From NCBI RefSeq assembly GCF_947568225.1, contig NZ_CANOOQ010000001.1:2046001-2110000 (forward strand): a DNA stretch of 64,000 nucleotides, in the 5' to 3' direction. This DNA comes from Faecalispora anaeroviscerum. GTDB taxonomy: Bacteria > Bacillota > Clostridia > Oscillospirales > Acutalibacteraceae. Within the stretch, counting starts at the first letter, position 1; every line of letters starts with the position of its first letter. Below are positions 9,035-17,021 of the stretch, piece after piece. The translations under genes were made by a program, and so were the position numbers. The notes under the pieces were generated by a model. It worked only from the letters and a program-made list of their open reading frames with translations. It was not told the DNA's origin and did not search any database.

Positions 9035-9352
9035 CGTAAGAGAATTCGTTTTTTCTCCGGGGATTCCCCGTGGGGATTCTGCTGGCGCAGGCTTGCCCCT
9101 CATGCCGGGGCGGGCACTTCCTTTCGCGACGAGGCGAAAGGAGGCAAAGGCTCGCCAAAGGACACCTTTGGAATCCGTTTGGGGAACAATTCCCGACAGT
9201 GCAAACGAAAACTGACCGTAAGGCGCTCCATTGAAAATGCCCACTCTCCAAGCCTATCTGGAAATAAGTCTTGTTGTCCCGTCTGTCGGCGGGCATTTTC
9301 AAAGCGCTCTCGTTGGCTAGCGGTTTTTAGGTGCGGCTTCGCCGCTGTAAGG
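9035..9352 (+). repeat. structured intergenic repeat, copy A
   Basis: First of three head-to-tail copies. Shared landmarks in order are a CGTAAGAGAATT box, a GATTCCCCGTGG box, a GCCCC...GGGGC hairpin, a CTTTCG...CGAAAG hairpin (9117-9144), a CCAAAGG...CCTTTGG hairpin, AATCCGTTTGGGGAACAAT, GGCGCTCCATTGAAAATGCC, CCCGTCTGTCGGCGGGCATT, AAGCGCTCTCGTTGGCT and a GCGGCTTCGCCGC hairpin. The distance to copy B is 338-340 bases. No gene is supported inside it. Confidence 0.9.
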
Positions 9353-9374
9353 CACGTGCGGATTCTCCATCGTG

Positions 9375-9690
9375 CGTAAGAGAATTTGTTTTTTTCGGGG
9401 ATTCCCCGTGGAAATTCTGCTGGCGCAGGCTTGCCCCTCATGCCGGGGCGGGCACTTCCTTTCGCGACGAGGCGAAAGGAAGCAAAGGCTCGCCAAAGGG
9501 CACCTTTGGAATCCGTTTGGGGAACAATCCCTCATTGTGCAAACGAAAGCCACCGGAAAGGCGCTCCATTGAAAATGCCCACTCTCCGAGCTTCATCGGA
9601 AATAAGTCTTGCTGTCCCGTCTGTCGGCGGGCATTTTCAAAGCGCTCTTGTTGGCTCGCAGTTCTTCGGTGCGGCTTCGCCGCTGAACGA
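9375..9690 (+). repeat. structured intergenic repeat, copy B
   Basis: Nearly identical to copy A. The CTTCCTTTCGC/GCGAAAGGAAG stem (9455-9465 with 9472-9482) is 11 bp here. It ends at the same GCGGCTTCGCCGC hairpin. Confidence 0.9.
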
Positions 9691-9759
9691 AATTAGTAAA
9701 ATACCTATCCCCACAAAACAGGCTCGTGAGCAATTTAAAAAAATTTTTATTTTTTCTCT

Positions 9760-10032
9760 GCGCGGGGTTTCCCGTGGAAATTCTGCTGGCGCAGGCTTGC
9801 CCCTCATGCCGGGGCGGGCACTTACTTTCGTGAAAGGACGAAAGTAAGCAAAGGCCTTCCAAAGGACACCTTTGGAATCCGTTTGGGGAACAATTCCTCA
9901 TTGCGTAAACGAAAACCTTCGGGAAGGCGCTCCATTGAAAATGCCCACTCTCTGAGCTTCATCTGATAATAAGTCTTTCTGTCCCGTCTGTCGGCGGGCA
10001 TTTTCAAAGCGCTCTCGTTGGCTCGGAGAAGG
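9760..10032 (+). repeat. structured intergenic repeat, copy C
   Basis: Third direct copy, offset about 366 bases from B. Its main stem reads CTTACTTTCGT/ACGAAAGTAAG (9821-9831 with 9838-9848), which differs from copy B at two positions per arm with both base pairs kept. The terminal GCGGCTTCGCCGC hairpin is missing. Confidence 0.88.
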
Positions 10033-10116
10033 GCGGCCTTAGTAACTTTGATTGAATATAAGTTCACCCATAGTTTCGATTTGTCGATTTGCAGAGCAAA
10101 TCTTGCGCCAACAAAA

Positions 10117-10440
10117 AATGCGGCGAAGCCGCCTAAAAATTCCGAGCCAACGAGAGCGCTCGGAAAGGGGGCGCCGCCGAACGGAATCGGTAAACTGCCT
10201 GTTCCCGCAAAGCAAGGCGCGTGCGCACTTTCCATAGAGCGCCTTACGGAAGGCTGTCGTTAATACTCGCCGGAGCCGTTTCCCAAACGGATTCCGAAAG
10301 CGGAGCCTTGGGCGAATCTTTGCCTACTTTCTTTTCGTAAAGAAAGTTGGGGCCTGCCCCGGCCCGAGGGGCAAGCCCTGCGCCAGCAAAATCTCCCCTG
10401 CGGGAACCGCAATCAAAAAATAGAGCCCTCTCGCGCAAAC
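10117..10440 (-). repeat. structured intergenic repeat, inverted divergent copy D
   Basis: Reverse-complement copy. It begins with GCGGCGAAGCCGCCTAAAAA and CCAACGAGAGCGCTCGG (the complement of the ends of A-C), then GGCGCGTGCGCACTTTCCAT, TTTCCCAAACGGATTCC, a CTTTCTTTTCGTAAAGAAAG hairpin and GGGGCAAGCCCTGCGCCAGC. It is more diverged than A-C, but the hairpin is kept with a different sequence. Confidence 0.85.
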
Positions 10441-10454
10441 CAGAGAAAAAAAGA

Positions 10455-10515
10455 ACCGGCGCAAAGCGCCTCCCATCCCCGAGCCAACGAGAGCGCTCGG
10501 AAAGGGTGCGAGTGG
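10455..10515 (-). repeat. structured intergenic repeat, truncated fragment
   Basis: A second CGAGCCAACGAGAGCGCTCG box with flanking GGCGCAAAGCGCC, matching only the end of copy D. The remainder of the unit is absent. Confidence 0.7.
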
Positions 10516-10529
10516 CAATCCCTAAGAAA

Positions 10530-10887
10530 ACCATTACGCTACAAATAGTAAATCAAAGACTGTTTTCAACAATAAGTTAATAAAATGTTGAAAACAAGAC
10601 AGGTTTTAACCGTGGGGGAAGAAAAACTTCCTCATTGACAAAATTCAGGAAATCCGCTATTCTGAAATCATCTAAAGAAAGGTACGGTATTTGAAAGCTA
10701 TGCGCTATTGCTGATCTGACTAAAACCATATTAAAAATGGGAAAACGGGTGAAGTGCGCCCGTTGGTGTCGGATTGGCATATCAAAATGAATTCTTACAG
10801 GAACGTGTTCCGCTTGGAGCAGGCAATTCCTGTGTATTTTTGTTATGATCTTTCCGACACATCCAGAGGATGCAAGGAGAGATTTTT
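10530..10887. other. leader and intergenic region before ABC-F gene
   Basis: AT-rich. It holds a perfect 11-bp inverted repeat TGTTTTCAACA/TGTTGAAAACA (10561-10571 with 10586-10596, 14-base spacer) without a T run in either direction. No open frame with a ribosome binding site was found, and no obvious leader peptide of the kind that controls some antibiotic-induced ABC-F genes. Confidence 0.55.
10841..10849 (+). promoter_or_regulatory. extended -10 promoter for ABC-F gene
   Basis: TGTTATGAT gives a TG-N extended -10 with TATGAT (five of six matches). No good -35 lies at 16-18 bases. The resulting leader would be only about 30 bases. Confidence 0.5.
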
Positions 10888-12504
10888 TTGATAATATTAG
10901 AAGTTTTTAATTTAAAAAAATATTTTGGCGACCGGCTTATCCTTGATCTGCCGCGCCTGACGATTTACACCGGCGACAAAATCGGCATTGTAGGCGAAAA
11001 CGGAGCCGGAAAAACAACACTAATGGAGCTTTTGGCGGGAGAGACCGAAGCAGAGGAAGGCACAGTACGGCAAATGTGCCCTATTTCCTACCTGCGCCAA
11101 TTTTCACCGGAACAGGCGGACCCAACTGCAATCCGCCGATTTTTGCCGAGTGATCGACTTTCCCATGAACGCCTCAGCGGCGGCGAACAGACGCGCCTAA
11201 AGCTCGACAATGCACTGTCTCGCGCCAACTGCCTATTGATGGCCGACGAGCCTACCAGCAACCTGGATGCCGCAGGAAACCAGCTGTTGACAAAGCAGCT
11301 GAAATCCGTGGAAACACTGATTCTAATCAGCCACGACCGTGCTTTGCTGGACGCCGTCTGTAACCGAATTCTCGAGATCCACGACGGAAGCGTGACCGAA
11401 TACGCCGGCAATTACAGCGCGTATGTCAAGCAAAATCAGCAATCCCGTCAGCGTGCGGAATTTGAATACCGGCAGTACACCGAAGAGCGGGCACGGCTTC
11501 AAAAAGCAATGGTCGGCACCCGTGAGAAAGCGAAAAGCCTGCGCAAAGCACCGAAGCGCATGGGCAACTCCGAAGCACGTTTGCATAAGCGAAAGTCTAT
11601 GGAAATCTCCAAAAAGCTGCACAGCAGCACTCGAGCGCTCGAATCGCGCTTGGAGCGTCTGGAAGAAAAGGAAAAACCGCGTGAACTGCCGCGCATCCAG
11701 CTCGATTTTTCACTCACCGACCCGCCGCAAAACAAGATGATCTTTTCCTGCCGGAATTTAACCTTCGGCTACGGAGAAAATCTTCTGTTTCAAGATGCCG
11801 GCTTTGAAATCAAAAACCACATGCGAACTGCAATCATTGGCGAAAACGGCGCGGGAAAAACAACACTGTTGCGCCTGATCACAGAGGGAAACAGCGCGAT
11901 CCGGTGTGCGCCCAAAGCCCGCATCGGTTATTTTCGCCAGGAGTTTGAAACCCTGAACGAAAATCAAACCGTACTGGAAAACGCGCTGATCCGCAGCGTA
12001 CAACCGGAAAGCACAGTGCGTACCATGCTGGCTCGCCTGCTGTTTCGCGGGAATACCGTGCAGAAAAAAGCCGCCGTACTCAGCGGCGGGGAAAAAATCA
12101 AGCTGTCGCTCGCGCAGCTTCTGGCGTCTGACGCGAATGTGCTGCTCTTGGATGAACCGACCAACTACCTGGATTTGCCGTCGATCGAGGCAGTTCAGGA
12201 AATTCTGTCGGATTACCCGGGCGTACTGCTGTTTGTGTCTCATGATCAATCGTTTGTGAATGCAGTGGCTAACCGTCTGCTGTTGATCGAAAACAGGCAT
12301 ATCCGCGCGTTTGACGGCACTCTTTCCGATTACCAGCGCCAGATGCAAACCCCGCGCCAGAAGCCGGACGCCGCACGGCGGATGGTACTGGAAACGCGCC
12401 TGGCCCGCATTATATCGGAGTTGTCGCTGCCCGGCGCGAACCGCGAAGCGCTGGATGAGGAGTACCGTTCTGTTCTGGAAGAGCTAAAAAATTTCGCAGG
12501 CTAA
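10888..12504 (+). CDS. ABC-F family ATPase, Vga/Lsa/CplR-like ribosomal protection type
   Basis: Soluble protein with two ABC domains and no membrane part, so a translation factor or antibiotic-resistance ABC-F and not a transporter. I start at the TTG at 10888 (GGAG eight bases upstream); the ATG at 10870 has no properly spaced site. 538 residues. First Walker A GENGAGKT (36-43), signature LSGGEQ (96-101), Walker B with DEPTSNLD (about 120-127); a charged interdomain linker (about 175-290) that in this class reaches into the ribosomal P/E site; second Walker A near 318-326, signature LSGGE near 398, DEPTNYLD near 422. Phrases such as EYAGNYSAYVKQ and the overall layout resemble Vga/Lsa proteins conferring lincosamide, pleuromutilin and streptogramin A resistance. 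Actual resistance is an inference. Confidence 0.85.
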   Translation: MIILEVFNLKKYFGDRLILDLPRLTIYTGDKIGIVGENGAGKTTLMELLAGETEAEEGTVRQMCPISYLRQFSPEQADPTAIRRFLPSDRLSHERLSGGEQTRLKLDNALSRANCLLMADEPTSNLDAAGNQLLTKQLKSVETLILISHDRALLDAVCNRILEIHDGSVTEYAGNYSAYVKQNQQSRQRAEFEYRQYTEERARLQKAMVGTREKAKSLRKAPKRMGNSEARLHKRKSMEISKKLHSSTRALESRLERLEEKEKPRELPRIQLDFSLTDPPQNKMIFSCRNLTFGYGENLLFQDAGFEIKNHMRTAIIGENGAGKTTLLRLITEGNSAIRCAPKARIGYFRQEFETLNENQTVLENALIRSVQPESTVRTMLARLLFRGNTVQKKAAVLSGGEKIKLSLAQLLASDANVLLLDEPTNYLDLPSIEAVQEILSDYPGVLLFVSHDQSFVNAVANRLLLIENRHIRAFDGTLSDYQRQMQTPRQKPDAARRMVLETRLARIISELSLPGANREALDEEYRSVLEELKNFAG

Positions 12505-12544
12505 GGCGGGTTGAATCCGCCGGCACATCGCGGGACAGCCCAAT

Positions 12545-12577
12545 AAAAAAGTCGACTGTTTTTACGCGGAAACAGTC
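12545..12577 (-). terminator. second hairpin downstream of ribosomal operon
   Basis: GACTGTTT/AAACAGTC stem (12570-12577 with 12554-12561); in the leftward direction it is followed after three bases by six T. Possibly a backup terminator for the ribosomal operon; it offers no T run to the rightward ABC-F transcript. Confidence 0.5.
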
Positions 12578-12622
12578 TTACCCAACGCTTACGTTTCACA
12601 AGCCGGCCAGCCAATAAAAAAC

Positions 12623-12652
12623 AAAAAAGCCCTCCCTGTTTGGGAGGGCTTT
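12623..12652 (-). terminator. terminator of the S10-spc-alpha operon
   Basis: GCCCTCCC/GGGAGGGC stem (12629-12636 with 12642-12649), five-base loop, followed leftward by six T and a further T-rich tract. It is placed 33 bases after the rplQ stop. Confidence 0.92.
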
Positions 12653-12684
12653 CTCTATTCAAGAAACTAATCGAAACAATCCGA

Positions 12685-13026
12685 TCAGATCAGCTCAATG
12701 ATCGCCATTTCGGCTGCGTCGCCGCGGCGCGGCCCAATTCTTGTGATGCGGGTATATCCGCCCTTACGGTCGGCATATTTAGGGGCAATCTCAGAAAACA
12801 GCTTATGGGTCACATCTTCCTTTGTAATAAAGGAAAGTGCCATGCGCTGGTTATGCAGATTGTTCTCCTGCGCGAGGGTAATCATCTTCTCTGTAAGAGA
12901 GCGAACCTCTTTGGCGCGGGTTACTGTGGTCTCAATTTTGCCGTTCTCAAGCAAAAAGGTAACCATGCCTCTCAGCATCGCAATTCTATGAGCAGTATCT
13001 CTTCCGAGCTTTCTGGTTCCAGGCAT
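12685..13026 (-). CDS. rplQ: 50S ribosomal protein L17
   Basis: 113 residues starting MPGTRKLGRDTAHRIAML with the GRDTAHR signature; short bacterial L17 that contacts 23S rRNA near the exit tunnel. Last gene of the long ribosomal operon, directly after rpoA as usual. AAAGGAG precedes the ATG. Confidence 0.97.
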   Translation of the reverse strand: MPGTRKLGRDTAHRIAMLRGMVTFLLENGKIETTVTRAKEVRSLTEKMITLAQENNLHNQRMALSFITKEDVTHKLFSEIAPKYADRKGGYTRITRIGPRRGDAAEMAIIELI

Positions 13027-13074
13027 CGAAATATCACTCCTTTTACCTTAGGTTGCAAGTTATTTGCTAATTAA

Positions 13075-14040
13075 TTATTCGTCGTCCTTACGCAGGCTAA
13101 AGCCGAGGGAAGCCATCTTCCACACAACTTCCTCCAAAGACTTGCGGCCCAGGTTGCGAACCTTCATCATGTCTTCTTCAGACTTGTTGATCAGGTCCTC
13201 TACCGTATTGATGCCGGCGCGCTTAAGGCAGTTAAAGGAGCGTACGGAAAGATCCAGCTCTTCGATGGTCATTTCCAGTACCTTTTCCTTGCCCTTCTCG
13301 TCCTTTTCCACCATAATCTCGGTGCTGCTGCCCTTATCAGACAGGTCCACAAACAGATTCAGGTGTTCGGTCAGCACCTTGGCGGCCAGAGAAACAGCCT
13401 CCTGGGCGCTGATCACGCCGTTCGTCCACACATCCATGGTCAGCTTGTCGTAATCAATGCTTTGACCCACGCGGGTATTCTCCACATTGTAATTCACTTT
13501 CAGAACCGGGGTGTAAATAGAATCGATCGGAAGTTCACCAATCACGCTGCTGTTGCTGCCGCCGCGCATGTTCGCCTTGTTCTTTTCGGCAGGAACATAG
13601 CCGCGGCCCTTATCCAGAGTCAGCTCCATATACAGCTTGGCGCCATCGGACAGAGTGGCGATATGCATATCGGGATTTAGAATCTCCACTTCACTGTCGC
13701 ATTTGATGGAATTCGCTGTCACTTCGCCGGGGCCCTCCGCGCTGATCTCGACGGTTTTGGGTCCGTCGCAATGCAGCTTGGCAGTCAATCCCTTGATATT
13801 CAGTACGATCTCGGTGACATCCTCTTTCACGCCGGGAATTGTGGAAAACTCGTGCAGAACACCGTCTATCTTAATCGAGGTAACAGCTACGCCCGGCAGG
13901 CTGGAAAGCAGCACTCGCCGCAGGCTGTTGCCCAGGGTGGTGCCAAATCCACGCTCGAGCGGCTCCACAACAAATATGCCGTGGGTTCCGTCACTGGATA
14001 ACTCTTGTGTTTCGATTTTTGGCTTTTCGATCTCAATCAT
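13075..14040 (-). CDS. rpoA: DNA-directed RNA polymerase alpha subunit
   Basis: 321 residues. The N-terminal dimerisation domain (MIEIEKPKIE..., with ERGFGTTLGNSLRRVLLSSLPG) nucleates core assembly; the C-terminal domain from about residue 245 (ELDLSVRSFNCLKRAGINTVEDL) binds UP elements and activators. The frame continues nine codons upstream, but the ATG at 14040 has AAGGAGG seven bases before it and matches the family start. Between rpsD and rplQ, the standard alpha-operon order. Confidence 0.98.
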   Translation of the reverse strand: MIEIEKPKIETQELSSDGTHGIFVVEPLERGFGTTLGNSLRRVLLSSLPGVAVTSIKIDGVLHEFSTIPGVKEDVTEIVLNIKGLTAKLHCDGPKTVEISAEGPGEVTANSIKCDSEVEILNPDMHIATLSDGAKLYMELTLDKGRGYVPAEKNKANMRGGSNSSVIGELPIDSIYTPVLKVNYNVENTRVGQSIDYDKLTMDVWTNGVISAQEAVSLAAKVLTEHLNLFVDLSDKGSSTEIMVEKDEKGKEKVLEMTIEELDLSVRSFNCLKRAGINTVEDLINKSEEDMMKVRNLGRKSLEEVVWKMASLGFSLRKDDE

Positions 14041-14107
14041 CAGCGAACCTCCTTCACACATAAGCAAATTGCTTTGCCGTCATGTACACTGGCCTTGCGC
14101 AAAGGCA

Positions 14108-14734
14108 TTACTTGGAGTACAACTCAACGATGAGAGTTTCGTCAACTGCCAGCTCAATGTCCTCACGCTCAGGGAACGCCAAAACCTTGGCTTCCAGAGT
14201 GTTGCGGTTGAGTTCCACCCATTTCGGCACAGGACGCGAAGCGTTCGCCTCCAGCACAGCCTTGATTTTCTCGCTGCTGCGGCTGGAATCCTTGATAGAA
14301 ATAACCTCACCCGGTTTTGTCAGGTAAGAGGGGATATCGACTCGCTTGCCATTGATGGTGAAATGACCGTGAACCACGAGCTGGCGGGCTTCCGCACGGG
14401 AACTGCCCCAGCCGCAACGGTACACAACGTTGTCCAGGCGGCTCTCGAGAATCCCGAGCAGAATGTCGCCTGTTTTGCCTTCCATACGGGTAGCCATATC
14501 ATAATAGCCTCTGAACTGGCTTTCCAGAACGCCATAAAAGCGCTTGGTCATCTGCTTTGCACGCAGCTGCAGGCCATACTCAGAAGTCTTTTTGCGACCC
14601 TGACCATGCTGGCCGGGGGCATAGGCTCTGCGGCCTACTCCACACTTGTCTGTGTAGCAGCGCTCACCCTTCAAAAAGAGCTTCTGGCCTTCGCGGCGGC
14701 ACAGCTTGCACACAGCTTCTGTATATCTTGCCAT
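14108..14734 (-). CDS. rpsD: 30S ribosomal protein S4, zinc-binding form
   Basis: 208 residues. Primary 16S rRNA binder that nucleates 5'-domain assembly. The N-terminus carries a C9-x2-C12 ... C26-x4-C31 set (CKLC and RCYTDKC), so this is the C+ zinc form. The S4 RNA-binding domain follows (about 98-160, SRAEARQLVVHGHFTINGK). Located in the alpha operon between rpsK and rpoA. Confidence 0.97.
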   Translation of the reverse strand: MARYTEAVCKLCRREGQKLFLKGERCYTDKCGVGRRAYAPGQHGQGRKKTSEYGLQLRAKQMTKRFYGVLESQFRGYYDMATRMEGKTGDILLGILESRLDNVVYRCGWGSSRAEARQLVVHGHFTINGKRVDIPSYLTKPGEVISIKDSSRSSEKIKAVLEANASRPVPKWVELNRNTLEAKVLAFPEREDIELAVDETLIVELYSK

Positions 14735-14770
14735 AATAAGGTTGCACCTCCTAAAAAATCGGTTTTGGTA

Positions 14771-15178
14771 CTAAACGCGTCTTCTCTTGGGCGGGCGGCA
14801 TCCGTTGTGAGGGATGGGGGTAACATCTTTAATCATGCTAACCTCGAGCCCGGCGCCCTGCAGCGCGCGGATCGCGGCCTCACGGCCGGCGCCCGGTCCT
14901 TTCACGAAAACCTCCACCGATTTCATACCATGCTCCATCGCAACCTTAGCAGCTGTTTCGGCTGCAGACTGCGCGGCAAAGGGAGTGGACTTTCTGGAGC
15001 CTCTAAAGCCCAGCTCACCGGAGCTGGCCCAGGAGATTGCATTGCCCTGCACATCGGTAATGGTAACAATTGTATTGTTGAAAGTAGACTGAATGTGAGC
15101 AGCACCGCGTTCGATGTTCTTGCGTTCGCGGCGTCTGCGGACTGCGGTAGTTTTCTTACCGCCTTTTTGTGCTGCCAT
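14771..15178 (-). CDS. rpsK: 30S ribosomal protein S11
   Basis: 135 residues; platform protein near the mRNA exit site. Basic N-terminal tail, then AHIQSTFNNTIVTITD and the C-terminal IPHNGCRPPKRRRV signature. AGGAGG precedes the start, and the gene lies 24 bases after rpsM. Confidence 0.97.
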   Translation of the reverse strand: MAAQKGGKKTTAVRRRRERKNIERGAAHIQSTFNNTIVTITDVQGNAISWASSGELGFRGSRKSTPFAAQSAAETAAKVAMEHGMKSVEVFVKGPGAGREAAIRALQGAGLEVSMIKDVTPIPHNGCRPPKRRRV

Positions 15179-15202
15179 CTGAGTAATCCCTCCTGACTTC
15201 GC

Positions 15203-15571
15203 TTATTTCTTCTTGTTTGCCATGGTTTTTCTGGGGCCCTTGCGGGTGCGGGCATTCGTCTTGGAACGCTGGCCGCGAACGGGCAGGCCCTTGCGGTGAC
15301 GGATTCCGCGGTAGCAGCCGATTTCGATCAATCGTTTGATGTCAAACGCCACGTCGCGGCGCAGATCGCCTTCTACGCGGCAGTGGTGGTCGATATACTC
15401 TCTCAGCTTTGCAGTGTCATCCTCAGACAGATCGCGAACGCGAATGCTTGGGTCAACACCGGTTGCCTTCAGAATATCATTGGCGGTCTTGCGGCCAATG
15501 CCATAAATATAGGTAAGCCCAATTTCAATGCGTTTGTCTCTGGGCAAATCGATACCTGAAATACGCGCCAT
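15203..15571 (-). CDS. rpsM: 30S ribosomal protein S13
   Basis: 122 residues beginning MARISGIDLPRDKRIEIGLTYIYGIG with the GLPVRGQRSKTNARTRKGP signature; head protein touching the P-site tRNA and large-subunit bridges. Part of the alpha-operon block after rpmJ. Confidence 0.97.
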   Translation of the reverse strand: MARISGIDLPRDKRIEIGLTYIYGIGRKTANDILKATGVDPSIRVRDLSEDDTAKLREYIDHHCRVEGDLRRDVAFDIKRLIEIGCYRGIRHRKGLPVRGQRSKTNARTRKGPRKTMANKKK

Positions 15572-15605
15572 ACTGGTTGCACCTCCATAAGATCAAATTA
15601 CGCCA

Positions 15606-15719
15606 TCAGCCCTGGCGCTGTTTATGCTTGGGATTCTCACAAATAACCATGATCTTTCCCTTGCGCTTAATAATTTTGCACTTTTCGCAAATTTTCTTTA
15701 CAGAAGGTCTGACTTTCAT
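15606..15719 (-). CDS. rpmJ: 50S ribosomal protein L36, zinc form
   Basis: A 37-residue protein, MKVRPSVKKICEKCKIIKRK and onward. The zinc ligands C11, C14, C27 and H32 are all present. AGGAGG-like GGAGGGCGC precedes the ATG. It sits between infA and rpsM, its usual place. Confidence 0.96.
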   Translation of the reverse strand: MKVRPSVKKICEKCKIIKRKGKIMVICENPKHKQRQG

Positions 15720-15770
15720 TCTGTGCGCCCTCCTTGATGAAGTCGTTAAACAAATCGGATTTCACTGGTT

Positions 15771-15989
15771 TTATTTCGAACGCCATGTAATACGTCCGCG
15801 CGTGAGGTCATAGGGCGACAGCTCTACGGTAACCTTATCGCCGGGCAGAATGCGAATGAAATTCATACGCAGCTTACCGGAGATATGCGCCAGTATCGTG
15901 TGGCCGTTCGGCAGCTCCACGTTAAACATCGCGTTTGGCAGAGCTTCTGTTACGGTACCTTCAATTTCGATCACATCTTGTTTTGACAT
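15771..15989 (-). CDS. infA: translation initiation factor IF-1
   Basis: 72 residues, a single S1-like OB fold (MSKQDVIEIEGTVTEALPNA...GRITWRSK). It blocks the A site during initiation and assists IF-2 and IF-3. GAGGAGG precedes the ATG; located between the KOW protein gene and rpmJ. Confidence 0.97.
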   Translation of the reverse strand: MSKQDVIEIEGTVTEALPNAMFNVELPNGHTILAHISGKLRMNFIRILPGDKVTVELSPYDLTRGRITWRSK

Positions 15990-16017
15990 AAATCAGCATA
16001 ACCTCCTCTTGCAGAAA

Positions 16018-16257
16018 TCAGCTGTCCTGAGAAAAGCATCTCAGAGCGCAGCGAATTTCACGGTTGGTGTTCATCGAGCTAAGCAAGGTGTTTGTCGCGG
16101 CAAGGTGAATCGGATTCTTGCTTTTGGGCCTTTCCAGCGGGCGGTGTTTTCCGTCGCAGACAACAACCTCGTTGCCAGAAGCCTCCAGCACTACTAAAAA
16201 TTCACCCTTGTCGCGTCCTCTTAGTGACCGGACAACAAGCCCTCTAACAAAATCCAT
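16018..16257 (-). CDS. KOW-domain RNA-binding protein (L14e/L6e/L27e-like)
   Basis: 79 residues with a KOW motif at the N-terminus (RGLVVRSLRGRDKGEFLVVLE). In clostridial genomes a short KOW protein of this kind is regularly found between map and infA. The function is not known; binding to ribosomal RNA is the natural guess from the fold and operon. Eleven bases separate it from map. Confidence 0.8.
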   Translation of the reverse strand: MDFVRGLVVRSLRGRDKGEFLVVLEASGNEVVVCDGKHRPLERPKSKNPIHLAATNTLLSSMNTNREIRCALRCFSQDS

Positions 16258-16268
16258 CCTGATTCCCC

Positions 16269-17021
16269 TTAATCCGGTAAGGTCAAAATGACAGGCCCAT
16301 CCGCGGTGATGGCAATCGAATGCTCAAAGTGAGCGGCCAGCTTGCCGTCTGTTGTAACGGTGGTCCAGCCGTCAGATAATGTTTTGACGGTATGCACTCC
16401 GGCATTCACCATTGGCTCAATGGCTATCGTCATGCCAGGTAACAATCGCACGCCCCGGCCGGGCGCGCCAAAATTCGGTACGCTAGGATCTTCGTGCAGC
16501 TTCGCGCCTACTCCGTGGCCGACAAAATCGCGTACCACCGAGTAACCGCGCGCTTCGACATACGTTTGCACCGCATGGCCAATATCGCCGATCCGGTTGC
16601 CTGCCTTTGCGGCATGAATGCCCTCATAAAGGCTTTCCCGGGTTGTATCCATCAGGCGCTGCGCTTCGGGGGAAACATCGCCGCACGCAAACGTGTAGGC
16701 GTTGTCACCGGTGAAGCCTTCATAAAAAGCGCCAATGTCAATGCTGACAATATCGCCGTGCTTCAGGATCAAATCCTTGCTGGGTATGCCGTGGATAACC
16801 ACATTGTTCACCGAAATGCAGGCACTGGCCGGAAACCCGCCGTATCCCAAAAAGGAAGGCTTTGCACCCTCGCTTTCGATATAGCGGCGGGCGACGCGGT
16901 CGATCTCCCAGGTAGAAACACCGGGTTCGACCGCCTGGCCTGCCAGCTTTAATGCATTGGCTGAAATTCTGCCGGCCACCCGCATCGCTGCGAGTTCGCG
17001 GCTTGTTTTAAGGACAATCAT
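16269..17021 (-). CDS. map: methionine aminopeptidase, type I
   Basis: 250 residues. Removes the initiator methionine from nascent proteins. The pita-bread fold ligands are visible: the first Asp in SIDIGAFYEGFTGDNAYTF (two Asp), the His in GHGVGAKLHEDPSVPNFG, and the two Glu in AIEPMVN and HFEHSIAIT. No N-terminal zinc finger, so a type Ia enzyme. It overlaps adk by four bases (ATGA), indicating coupling. Confidence 0.97.
   Translation of the reverse strand: MIVLKTSRELAAMRVAGRISANALKLAGQAVEPGVSTWEIDRVARRYIESEGAKPSFLGYGGFPASACISVNNVVIHGIPSKDLILKHGDIVSIDIGAFYEGFTGDNAYTFACGDVSPEAQRLMDTTRESLYEGIHAAKAGNRIGDIGHAVQTYVEARGYSVVRDFVGHGVGAKLHEDPSVPNFGAPGRGVRLLPGMTIAIEPMVNAGVHTVKTLSDGWTTVTTDGKLAAHFEHSIAITADGPVILTLPD

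Noticed and set aside
9035..10032. Tandem direct repeats considered as a CRISPR array
   Set aside because: Unit period is about 340-366 bases with near-complete identity across the unit; there are no short repeats with unique spacers and no cas genes.
9035..10515. Many short open frames in the repeat block, in both directions, with recurring peptide strings such as SQRERFENARRQTGQQ
   Set aside because: They recur because the DNA repeats, lack ribosome binding sites, exist in several frames at once, and the B-to-C differences keep hairpin pairing and not codons.
13637..15196. 519-codon rightward open frame opposite rpoA, rpsD and rpsK
   Set aside because: Antisense shadow of conserved genes without its own ribosome binding site.
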